From: JAJPKK01 sp963802745
GTDB lineage: Bacteria; Pseudomonadota; Alphaproteobacteria; Rhizobiales; Xanthobacteraceae
NCBI GenBank assembly: GCA_963802745.1
Contig: CAWDKL010000009.1
Span: 1 to 64,000, forward strand
Direction: 5' to 3'
Length of the DNA stretch: 64,000 bases
Part shown: piece by piece, positions 24,977-32,768 of the stretch
How positions within the stretch are numbered: the first letter of the stretch is position 1
Layout: every line of letters begins with the position of its first letter
Made by a program: the position numbers and the translations under genes
The notes under the pieces: generated by a model
The model's input: the letters and a program-made list of their open reading frames with translations, nothing else
Database searches by the model: none
Told to the model about the DNA's origin: nothing

Positions 24977-27196
24977 ATGAACGGACCAATGCTCGATTTC
25001 CTCCGCCATATCCTCCCCGCCGATGGGCTGCGGATAGGCTGTTCAATGATCGGAGGTCGCGTGCGCCAGTGTGTTTTCGATACGACCGAACAACTGGCGC
25101 AATTCCTTATCGAGGCGGATGGAAAAGGGCAGGACGCGTATCACGCATGTGCGACCTTCCGCGATCGAAAAGGAATATACAATGAGAGCAAAAAGAAATG
25201 GGAGGTGCGATGCCAGGATAATGTACTGGCGGTGAGTTGCTTGTGGGCCGATATCGATACGCGCGAGGGCAAGCCCGATGCTCCTTACGCGGATCGATAC
25301 GAGGCGGCAAATGCAGTGGTGGTATTCTGTCAAGCGTCCGGAATGCCAGCGCCGGTGTTTGTTGGCTCCGGTTATGGGGTTCATATCTATTGGCCATTGT
25401 GCGAGCCAATCCCTGAAAGCAGATGGCGGGAATGCGCGAAGCGATTAGCGCAATTGTTCGCTACGCACGGGCTCGAAATAGATACGTCGCGCACGCAAGA
25501 TAGTGCGTCGATCTTGCGCCCTCCGGGTACACATAACCGAAAGAATGGTGCCTGTGTTCTTGTCGAATGGGGAGGTATAGCCGGCCCCTATAGGTTGGAA
25601 GACCTACCAGTGGAGAGCATCGCGCAACAGAAATGCGACCAAATGGCGGCGACACCGCAATTACCAAAACGTAAATATCTTAACGATCGAATATTCGATA
25701 TTCAACATGATCCGCCAATTTGGAGCGAAACGGCGGAAGCCCGGTTAAGGGCGGCTCTTGCTTTCATTCTGGCAGTTGATCGGGAGGTGTGGCTACGCGT
25801 TGGGATGGGCTTGCATTGGTGCGGTTGGGACCGGGGGTTTCAAATTTGGGACGAATGGTCCCGCACTGTCCTTGCGATCAACCCGACCAAATACGTGGAA
25901 AGCGACCAACGCAAGACGTGGGACAGCTTCGGCCGGCGGCAAGGTGAGCGCAACATTACCGTTGCGACGATCTTTCACATGGCCAAAGAGCGCGGATGGA
26001 AAGACGAAATGCACGTTCAGGCGCCGCAAGGATCGATCCGACTTGACGCCGACATTGAGAGCACCCGACGCCAGCAAGAACGCGCCAACGAGGCCCACAA
26101 GCCGCCCACCGGCGCCAATGCGATGATCAGTGCGGCGGACTTGCGTATTATGGCTTTCGATCCCGTGCGCTATGTGGTGCCCGGATTCGTCCCGGAAGGG
26201 CTGACTTTGCTTGTGGGACGGCCGAAGGTCGGGAAGTCTTGGTTAGCTCTCGATCTTTGTTTGGCGTGCGCTGGAAACCGCGCGGTCTTGGGAGCGATCA
26301 AGCCGCTTCAAGGTGATGTTCTTTATCTTGCCCTGGAAGACGGCAAGCGGCGGCTACAGCGGCGAATAGACAAGCTCATGTCGCCCTTTCAAGAAGCTTG
26401 GCCCGAACGGCTGAAGCTTGTGGCGTCGGGAGGCTGGCGACGTGCCGATCAAGGTGGCTTGGATGACATTGAGGCTTGGTGCAAGTCCGTGGTGAAACCG
26501 GTTCTTGTGGTGGTCGATACCCTTGAAAGGCTCCGCAAGCCCGCCAGCGGCAAGTCACCGCTCTACAGTGCTGATTACGAGGCAATTACCGGATTACAGA
26601 AGATCGCGATCGATTATGGAATTGCTATCCTCGTGCTTCACCATGATCGGAAATCCGAAGCTGACGATGCTTTCGACACGGTAAGCGGTACTTTGGGACT
26701 GACCGGCGCGGCTGATACGATCCTGATCATCAAACGGCGCCCGAATGGATTCGTGCTCTACGCGCGCGGGCGCGACATTGAGGAAAGCGAAACCGCGCTG
26801 CTGTTCGACAAGTCCACGTGTCGGTGGGCAGTCCTAGGCGCCGCTTCGGAGGTGCACCGATCGAACGAACGGGCGCGGGTGATAGATGCGATCAAGTCAG
26901 CCGGGCAACCCTTGTCGGTCAAAGAAATCATGGCCCATGCCGACATGCCCAACCGTGGTGCCACCGACACGTTGCTTTGCAAGATGGTCCGGGACGGGGA
27001 CATCGAGCGCGTCGAAAAGGGGCACTACAATTTGCCCACCGCGAACCCCGGTAAGATCGGACAGAAAGACAGAGAAGATGGTCAACATATTGGAATCATT
27101 GATAAAAGCGGCAATCTTTCCGTTCTGTCCGATCTTTCCGCGTCTCACGCCCGAACAATGCAGGAAGTGCGCCGGGGTGATCCTGGCCCTGCTTAA
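24977..27196 (+). CDS. primase-helicase: AEP-like primase, PriCT-2 and RepA-type AAA ATPase with C-terminal winged helix
   Basis: 739-residue replication protein of the element. ATG 24977 follows GAGGAC. Residues about 1-230 look like an archaeo-eukaryotic-type primase: ADIDT with Asp 92 and 94, SGYGVHIYW with His 136, and LRPPGTHNRK. Residues about 260-345 fit PriCT-2 (WLRVGMGLHWCGWD). Residues about 395-640 are a RecA-like ATPase of the RepA/AAA_25 type: Walker A GRPKVGKS at 414-421, Walker B VVVDT with Asp 514, and VLHHDRK. The last 80 residues (ARVIDAIKSAGQPLSVKEIM) resemble a winged helix. No frameshift is visible in 2.2 kb. Confidence 0.85.
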   Translation: MNGPMLDFLRHILPADGLRIGCSMIGGRVRQCVFDTTEQLAQFLIEADGKGQDAYHACATFRDRKGIYNESKKKWEVRCQDNVLAVSCLWADIDTREGKPDAPYADRYEAANAVVVFCQASGMPAPVFVGSGYGVHIYWPLCEPIPESRWRECAKRLAQLFATHGLEIDTSRTQDSASILRPPGTHNRKNGACVLVEWGGIAGPYRLEDLPVESIAQQKCDQMAATPQLPKRKYLNDRIFDIQHDPPIWSETAEARLRAALAFILAVDREVWLRVGMGLHWCGWDRGFQIWDEWSRTVLAINPTKYVESDQRKTWDSFGRRQGERNITVATIFHMAKERGWKDEMHVQAPQGSIRLDADIESTRRQQERANEAHKPPTGANAMISAADLRIMAFDPVRYVVPGFVPEGLTLLVGRPKVGKSWLALDLCLACAGNRAVLGAIKPLQGDVLYLALEDGKRRLQRRIDKLMSPFQEAWPERLKLVASGGWRRADQGGLDDIEAWCKSVVKPVLVVVDTLERLRKPASGKSPLYSADYEAITGLQKIAIDYGIAILVLHHDRKSEADDAFDTVSGTLGLTGAADTILIIKRRPNGFVLYARGRDIEESETALLFDKSTCRWAVLGAASEVHRSNERARVIDAIKSAGQPLSVKEIMAHADMPNRGATDTLLCKMVRDGDIERVEKGHYNLPTANPGKIGQKDREDGQHIGIIDKSGNLSVLSDLSASHARTMQEVRRGDPGPA

Positions 27197-27319
27197 GCCA
27201 CGGGACCGGGGCGACCCTCCATGGAGTCCGATGATAGACGACAAGGCGACCCCGGCCTCATTCACCCGACCGGCCGTTTGTGGTAAGGTCGCCGTCGTAT
27301 TGGAACGAGGGCAACCCCG

Positions 27320-27778
27320 ATGGCGAAACCCGGCCCCCACGGTAAGTACAAGCAGCGTTGCGGCGCCCTTGTGCGCCACCGTCACGGCTTCTGCCGCAAG
27401 TGGCCGGTTCCGGGTAAGGACCGCTGTAGGCTGCACGGCGGGTGCAGCACGGGCGCCTTGACTACCGATGGCAAGGCCAGTTCCCTTGCTGCGATGCGCG
27501 CCGGCCGCCAACGATGGCTTGAAGAAACGCGGGCCAAGAAGGCGGCGGGTGAAATCGAGCGGTTCCCCGCCGGCAGAAAGTCCGGCTCCCGATGGATCAC
27601 GCCACGGATGCGAGAGGAAAAGGAGTTGGCCCGGATCGAGGCGATTTGTGCGGAGCGGCGCCAATCGCAAGCGGCACCGCGAAGGCGGTGGGACCGGCCG
27701 TCGTTTGCCGATCTTGTGTTGCAGGCGAAAGCGCGAATAGCGGAATTGCGTGCGGACCGGGCAGACCTAAACAAATAA
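27320..27778 (+). CDS. HGGxSTG domain-containing protein
   Basis: 152 residues. GAGGG precedes ATG 27320. The N-terminal 60 residues are Cys/His/basic-rich: KYKQRCGALVRHRHGFCRK, then GKDRCRLHGGCSTGALT. CxxC-like pairs with HGGxSTG define a small family common in phage and mobile-element regions of alphaproteobacteria, with unknown function and possibly zinc-dependent nucleic-acid binding. The C-terminal part is a charged helix (MREEKELARIEAICAERRQ). It is the first gene after the primase-helicase and probably in the same transcript. Confidence 0.7.
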   Translation: MAKPGPHGKYKQRCGALVRHRHGFCRKWPVPGKDRCRLHGGCSTGALTTDGKASSLAAMRAGRQRWLEETRAKKAAGEIERFPAGRKSGSRWITPRMREEKELARIEAICAERRQSQAAPRRRWDRPSFADLVLQAKARIAELRADRADLNK

Positions 27779-27795
27779 TCTAGGTTTTAATCATC

Positions 27796-28326
27796 GTGAA
27801 AGTGGAGGACAGCGTGCGCTCGCAAGTCGCGGTCTTTTTTGACACTATATTTTTGGTGATTATGATAACTGCGGGTGTTATGTTTTTTCTGGCGTTTGTT
27901 GCTCTTTATATGTTCGTCTCAGTTGCGGCAATCAAAGACATTTGGACCACGGTTGAGCGCGACGGTTTATGGACCGCTTGGGAAAAGATTGCTTTGCTGC
28001 TTATCTTCATTCGGGTATTTTCGACGGGGCGCCGAATACGTAAATTGGAAGAATGGGTTGAACAGTTACGTATGACTTCCTTTGCAACATTTAGCTATCT
28101 TAATGTGGTATATGGGAACGACCGACTTGAAAAGCTCCAAGGTAAAGGTCTTGTTTATATATCAATACGAAATACTTTAAAGATATTTGTTAGGTTCATA
28201 ACCGGAGGTGCGCACGGGGATGATATCCTGCATGGATCGTATGCGGCCCGTGATGGCAATAAGGTTACGCTTACGGACGATCTTCAAAAAATTAATTCCG
28301 CGGCGGATTTCAAACGCTGTCCTTGA
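27796..28326 (+). CDS. two-helix membrane protein of the integrated element
   Basis: 176 residues from a GTG at 27796, 17 bases after the previous stop; no ribosome binding site is obvious. Two adjacent membrane helices (FLVIMITAGVMFFLAFVALY and a second around WEKIALLLIFIRVF) precede a cytoplasmic part with VEQLRMTSFATFSYLNVVYG. DNA is clearly more AT-rich than the surrounding chromosome, a sign of foreign origin. Not recognised; small two-helix proteins of elements may act in exclusion or defence, but nothing here shows that. Confidence 0.6.
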   Translation: MKVEDSVRSQVAVFFDTIFLVIMITAGVMFFLAFVALYMFVSVAAIKDIWTTVERDGLWTAWEKIALLLIFIRVFSTGRRIRKLEEWVEQLRMTSFATFSYLNVVYGNDRLEKLQGKGLVYISIRNTLKIFVRFITGGAHGDDILHGSYAARDGNKVTLTDDLQKINSAADFKRCP

Positions 28327-28784
28327 AATCACCCCCACCGATGGTAGACCTGCCGGTCCGCGGTCCGCGCCCATGATCGCCCCGCGCAAGCCTGCTAGAA
28401 TTCAAGGTTCTTTTACCGGTCGTCGTTAGTGTCCGCTTCGTGAAAAGATTAGAATGACCAAAAGGGCAAACCCAAGCAACACGAAAACTTCCAGGCGATG
28501 GATTTCCCGCGCCGAGATAGGCTATCTTTTTATCAATCGCCACCTCGAACGCTTTAATTCGATTTGTCGGCTCCTTGCTATCATGGATATCTCTCAATCC
28601 TTCCGAAAGCGGCTGCGGTTCGAATATTGCAGGTCCGCTGTGCATTCAAGGCGATCGAAAGTTTAAATTCGCCGCAAATTTCGAGCGCTGCCCCGTATTT
28701 GTTAGCCCGCCGTCCGGGGCTGCGGCGATCCCGAGTTCGTACGATACCCCCTTAAGGAACATACAAGCAGGCATTCCAATAGTG
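28327..28784. other. stretch of the element without a firm gene
   Basis: Several 60-110-residue frames overlap on both strands, none with a ribosome binding site or known motif. It may contain decayed coding DNA. Confidence 0.35.
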
Positions 28785-29136
28785 TTAACGATTGCGTACG
28801 TTCGACCACCCGTTTTCGTACATGCAGGCTCTATAGTCGGCGTTCCGGGCACTTTGGTTCTGGTCCTACCGTGATTGGATCAGGCGTGAAACCCGGTGTC
28901 GTCGTACAGTCTGTCGTTGCCATGTAGATGTTCCCCGTTGTGGTGCAACTCGTTTGCGATGGTGTCGAGTAGCCGGAAGCGATTTTTTGGTTGGCCGGCG
29001 GGTACCGTGCAAACCCGCGAGTGTTGCAAGCGGCCTTCGCCGCTTCAAAATCGGCCTCGGTTGCGCCGGGCTTTTCCCAATGGGAGCACCCGGTCAAGAG
29101 CAATGCCACAAGACATGCCGCCACTGCCGGACGCAT
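28785..29136 (-). CDS. lipoprotein of the integrated element, C-terminal frameshift
   Basis: ATG 29136 starts MRPAVAACLVALLLTGCSHW, a signal with the lipobox LTGC. The mature part has EADFEAAKAACNTRGF and a Thr/Cys-rich stretch (TPSQTSCTTTGNIY). The frame as written ends at 28831. One base change near 28847 would instead give NADYRACMYENGWSNVRNR ending at 28785, a CMxxxGW-type ending I know from similar small lipoproteins, so a frameshift is likely. The frame is also open upstream of 29136, where a CSICHH...PNWRE stretch lies. Function unknown. Confidence 0.5.
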
Positions 29137-29393
29137 GGCGCGCGCACGGCTGCCGACCGCAATCTTTGCAATGTGGTCTGCTTTGGGCATCGCCAATGTT
29201 CCCGTGCGCCTGGCGCTCTCTCGCCAGTTCGGGCACGGGTCGGCGCTCAAAATGGCGGCATGATGACAAATCGAGCATGTGACCGACAGCGCCCGCACGC
29301 CAAGCTGTTGGCATGTTGGCCAAAGGTCATCGGCTCGATTGGTTCGGCAAAGCGGTACATTGGACGGTGCGTCGGCTCCCAAATCATGCCCCG

Positions 29394-29417
29394 TGATTGC
29401 TATGTGATTGCTGGCCC
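29394..29417. repeat. candidate integrase arm-type sites, right end
   Basis: TGATTGCT at 29394 and 29405, in the unit TGATTGCTATGTGATTGCTGG, which differs from 22093-22113 at one base. It lies about 26 bases inside the right core repeat. Confidence 0.55.
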
Positions 29418-29442
29418 TTTCGTACCCGACGCGCAATTTCCC

Positions 29443-29507
29443 CTAAGCCCTTGATTTCATTGGTGCCGGCTACAGGATTCGAACCTGTGACCCCGTGATT
29501 ACAAATC
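29443..29507. repeat. attR: direct repeat overlapping intact tRNA-Thr
   Basis: CTAAGCCCTTGATTTCATTG through TTACAAATC. It covers the 3' half of tRNA-Thr from the anticodon loop to past the CCA end and pairs with 21911-21976. Confidence 0.88.
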
Positions 29508-29536
29508 ACGTGCTCTACCAGCTGAGCTAAGCCGGC
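29461..29536 (-). tRNA. tRNA-Thr (anticodon UGU)
   Basis: The reverse strand folds as a complete cloverleaf: acceptor GCCGGCT/AGCCGGC, D-arm AGCTCAGCTGGTAGAGC, anticodon loop TTTGTAA with UGU at 29501-29503, TPsiC GGTTCGAATCC and an encoded CCA at 29461-29463. It is intact despite element insertion at its 3' end because the element restores that half. Confidence 0.95.
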
Positions 29537-30350
29537 TTGTTGTCTGATTTCAGCGACCTCAATGCGTTTGTCCGGTTGTATCCTTGCGCCGATGCGATCC
29601 TGTGCTCTAGCTCGGCCCGAGCATGTCCTGAACCGTCAAGCGAAACGCCATTGCGGGAGCGACATCTGTCCCATTAGCAGCATCTACGATATTTCGACCG
29701 GCGGTCCAAGCGGGAAAAGCACGCTGCGAGCACGCTCCGGTCACCGGCACGTTGCTTTGGGATCCTTTTACCGTACCGGAGAGCTGTCATCGAACGGCGG
29801 TGGCGGGCACCGTCCGCGCTCGGCGCGGGCGTCACGCGTCAGTGAGAAGGATGATCTCCCAGCCGCCCACATCCGTCCATTCGGATTTTGGCGATCCGCC
29901 TCTCGTGCTGTCTCGATGCCTCAGCCACGAAAGCACCATCGCATCCACGTCTTCCTTGTGAGGGCTTTGCAAGGAAGACGTGGATGCCGGCACAAGCCGG
30001 ACAAGCCGGCCATGAACTCCAGGTAACTCCAGGAATTCCGATCTCATCGGAATCTGGTCCAACGGATGGCGCATGGGATCGCCCCACGCCACGGGTTCGC
30101 GCCGCAACCAGCGGTTTTAGCCGCCGCCGCCGGCAGGCGACGGGACCGTCCGCCGCCCGCTACGGCCAACTGTCTTGAACCGTTCGCGAATCACTGATGT
30201 ATCTCTCGTCCGCAGAGTCTGGCCGGCACTTGACCACGGTGGAGTCCCCCGCCGATATGGCTGGCGAGGCGGCCACGGACGCGTTCGTCGCTGGGTGGCG
30301 CCCTAAAGCACCGTTAGCTTTTGCGTGGTCAGCGGAGCGGGAGAAGGACG
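29537..30350. other. long intergenic region between tRNA-Thr and cydA
   Basis: No firm gene in 0.8 kb. It holds the perfect inverted repeat at 29941-29987 and presumably the cydA promoter. Short plus-strand frames lack ribosome binding sites except that leading to cydA. Confidence 0.5.
29941..29987. repeat. 18-bp perfect inverted repeat with 11-base loop
   Basis: GCATCCACGTCTTCCTTG at 29941-29958 pairs exactly with 29970-29987. DNA just to the right (GCCGGCACAAGCCGG) resembles REP-type palindromes. No T-run on either side. Confidence 0.7.
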
Positions 30351-31733
30351 ATGGATTTAGATCCGGTTTTTCTGTCCCGCCTGCAATTTGCATTCGTCGT
30401 CAGCTTCCACATCATTTTCCCGGCCTTCACGATCGGGCTCGCCGCCTGGCTCGCCACCATCGAGGGCATGAGGCTGGCGACCGGCAGGCCGGTCTATCGG
30501 CGCGTTTTCGATTTCTGGCTGAAGATTTTTGCGCTGTCGTTCGCCATGGGCGTGGTCAGCGGGATCGTCATGGCGTTCCAGTTCGGCACCAACTGGAGCG
30601 TGTTGGCCGAACGCACCGGATCGATCCAGGGACCGCTGCTGGGCTATGAGGGCTTTACGGCCTTCATGCTGGAAGCGACATTCTTCGGCATCATGATGCT
30701 CGGCCGCGACCGGGCGCCGCCCTGGTTCTATTTTTTTTCCTGCTGCATGGTTTCGCTGGGAACCATGTTCTCCTCGTTCTGGATTCTCTGCAACAACAGC
30801 TGGATGCAGGTGCCGGTCGGGCACGTCATCATCGACGGCAAAATCATTCCGGAAAATTGGTGGGCGATCACGAGCGGACCGATCGTCGGCGTTCGGTGGC
30901 CGCATATGCTGCTGGCGGCATTCCTGACCACGGGCATGAGCGTCATCGCCACCGGCGCCTGGCACCTGCTGCGCGGCCGTCATCTGCCGGAGGCGCGCCT
31001 GATGCTGCGCTGGGGTCTGGGGCTGGTCGGGGTGCTGATCCCACTGCAAATTCTATCCGGCCACCTGGTGGGCGAGTACGTGCTGCGCTATCAACCGGCC
31101 AAATTCGCCGCCATCGAAGCGCGGTGGCAGACCCAGCAGCCTGCCAGCGAGGTGCTGGTCGCGCTCCCCGACCCATGGGCGGAGCGCAACCTGTTCGCCC
31201 TGGAGGTGCCGCGGCTCGGCAGTTTCATCGCCTCGGGCAATTGGGATGCGCGCGAGATCGGCCTCGATGCCTTCCCGGCGGCGGATCGTCCGCCGGTCAT
31301 CATTCCGTTCTTCGCGTTTCGCATCATGGTGGGCATGGGTCTGGCCATGGCGGCGATATCCTGGCTCGGATTGCTGTTGCTTGCGCGCGGCCGGTTGGAG
31401 CGTGCGCGCTGGTTCCTGTGGCCGGCGTTCCTGTCATTTCCGAGCGGCTTTATCGCGGTCCTATGCGGCTGGTTCACCGCTGAAATCGGCCGGCAGCCAT
31501 GGGTGGTCTACGGCCTGTTGCGGACCGAGGACGCGATCACGCCGTCGCTTACCGGAGCCCAGGTGCTCCTTTCGCTCATCGGCTATGTCGCCGTTTACGC
31601 CGTCATCTACGCCTTCGGACTTTCCTACATCTATCGGCTGTTGCGGGAGGGGCCGGCGGATGAGGCGGGCAGCCTCGACACCATGACGCCGGGTCTGCCG
31701 CTAGCCATTGCGATGCCGGGAAGCCCGCCATGA
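30351..31733 (+). CDS. cydA: cytochrome bd-type quinol oxidase subunit I, short-Q-loop (cyanide-insensitive) type
   Basis: Haem-bearing subunit of a bd-family oxidase that oxidises quinol and reduces oxygen to water. ATG 30351 follows GGGAGAAGGACG. Likely haem ligands are His 20 (SFHIIFPAF), His 185 (RWPHMLLAAF) and Met 326 (FRIMVGMG). The Q-loop between about residues 237 and 320 is short, as in CioA and unlike the long E. coli form. At least seven hydrophobic segments are visible. 460 residues is typical. The stop overlaps the cydB start as ATGA. First gene of a four-gene operon with two alcohol/aldehyde oxidation enzymes. Confidence 0.95.
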   Translation: MDLDPVFLSRLQFAFVVSFHIIFPAFTIGLAAWLATIEGMRLATGRPVYRRVFDFWLKIFALSFAMGVVSGIVMAFQFGTNWSVLAERTGSIQGPLLGYEGFTAFMLEATFFGIMMLGRDRAPPWFYFFSCCMVSLGTMFSSFWILCNNSWMQVPVGHVIIDGKIIPENWWAITSGPIVGVRWPHMLLAAFLTTGMSVIATGAWHLLRGRHLPEARLMLRWGLGLVGVLIPLQILSGHLVGEYVLRYQPAKFAAIEARWQTQQPASEVLVALPDPWAERNLFALEVPRLGSFIASGNWDAREIGLDAFPAADRPPVIIPFFAFRIMVGMGLAMAAISWLGLLLLARGRLERARWFLWPAFLSFPSGFIAVLCGWFTAEIGRQPWVVYGLLRTEDAITPSLTGAQVLLSLIGYVAVYAVIYAFGLSYIYRLLREGPADEAGSLDTMTPGLPLAIAMPGSPP

Positions 31734-32768
31734 TCGCGCCCGAACCGTCGACCCTGGCCCTGTTCTGGGTGGGCGTGATCGCCGTTGCGATCATGGTCTA
31801 CGTCATCCTCGACGGTTTCGATCTCGGCGTCGGCATCCTGTTCGGCACCACCGACAATGAGGCGCTGCGCGACGAGATGATGGCGACCATCGCACCGTTC
31901 TGGGACGGCAACGAGACCTGGCTGGTCGTCATCGGCGTCTCGCTGTTCGCGGCCTTCCCGACGGCGTATGCGGTGTTCCTGCCGGCGTTCTACTTCCCGG
32001 TGCTGCTGCTGCTGGTCGGGCTGATCTTTCGCGGCGTTGCCTTCGAGTTCCGCCATTTCGGCCGCCGCAAGCTGTGGAACCGGGGGTTCTTTCTCGGGTC
32101 GGGGGTCGCCACTTTCGTGCAGGGTGCCGCCATCGGGGGAATGATCCGCGGCATTCCGGTCGCCAACGGCCAATATGCCGGGCGGCGCCTTCGAATGGCT
32201 GGCCACGCTGCCGGTGCTGTGCGGCATCGGCCTCATGTTCGGCTATGCGCTGCTGGGTGCCGGCTGGCTCCTCCTCAAGTCCGACGGCGCGCTGCGTGCG
32301 TGGGCGCACCGGCGAATTCCATGGCTTGCGATCGGCGTGCTGATCGCTCTGGCCGTGGCCTTCGATGAGACGCTGGCGGAGCGCGGGCGCATCGGGGCCA
32401 ATCTCGCCGACCGAAGCTGGGGCCTGGTGTTTCCCGCCGTCGGGCTGTTGGCGATGATCGGCGTCCTTCTGGGTGCGCGCTGGCGTCGCGACGGCGTGCC
32501 GTTCGCCATGACGGTGGTGTTTTTCGTCTCCGCGTTCCTGACGCTCGCCGTGCTGTTCTGGCCCTATATGATTCCCTACCAAGTGACCGTGGCCAGCGCC
32601 GTCGCGCCGGATGCATCGCTGGCGTTCCTGTTTTGGGGCGCTATCATTGTGCTGCCGGTCATCGCGATCTACACTGTCACCGTCTATCGGCTGTTCCGCG
32701 GCAAGCTGCATAAGGGTTACGGAGCGATCCCGCCGAAACAGGGCCAGCGAGAGCGAACGCTCAGATGA
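31730..32768 (+). CDS. cydB: cytochrome bd-type quinol oxidase subunit II, one-base frameshift
   Basis: Membrane partner of CydA. ATG 31730 overlaps the cydA stop. The first 150 residues are typical (VYVILDGFDLGVGILFG, FWDGNETWLVVIG, FRGVAFEFRHFG). In a G run at 32180-32182 one extra G shifts the frame; the rest (AGGAFEWLATLPVLCGIGLM, PYMIPYQVTVASA) continues to TGA at 32766. The stop overlaps the next ATG as ATGA, the sort of coupling expected of a working operon, which makes a sequencing slip in the G run likely. As written, the frame would end at 32368. Confidence 0.9.

Larger units (their letters stand above)
21911..29507. mobile_element. integrated element in tRNA-Thr(UGU)
   Basis: A 7.6-kb insertion bounded by 66- and 65-bp direct repeats that copy the 3' half of tRNA-Thr. 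It contains, left to right: a tyrosine integrase (frameshifted), two unknown genes, an AlpA-like regulator, a Cys/His-rich protein, a primase-helicase, an HGGxSTG-domain protein, a membrane protein and a lipoprotein. No capsid, terminase or conjugation genes are seen, so it resembles a satellite or mobilisable element more than a prophage. The intact tRNA is at the right end while the integrase is at the left end. Confidence 0.85.

Noticed and set aside
27320..27778. Phage terminase small subunit
   Set aside because: The HGGxSTG family is found near terminases, but no terminase motif or large-subunit gene is seen here.
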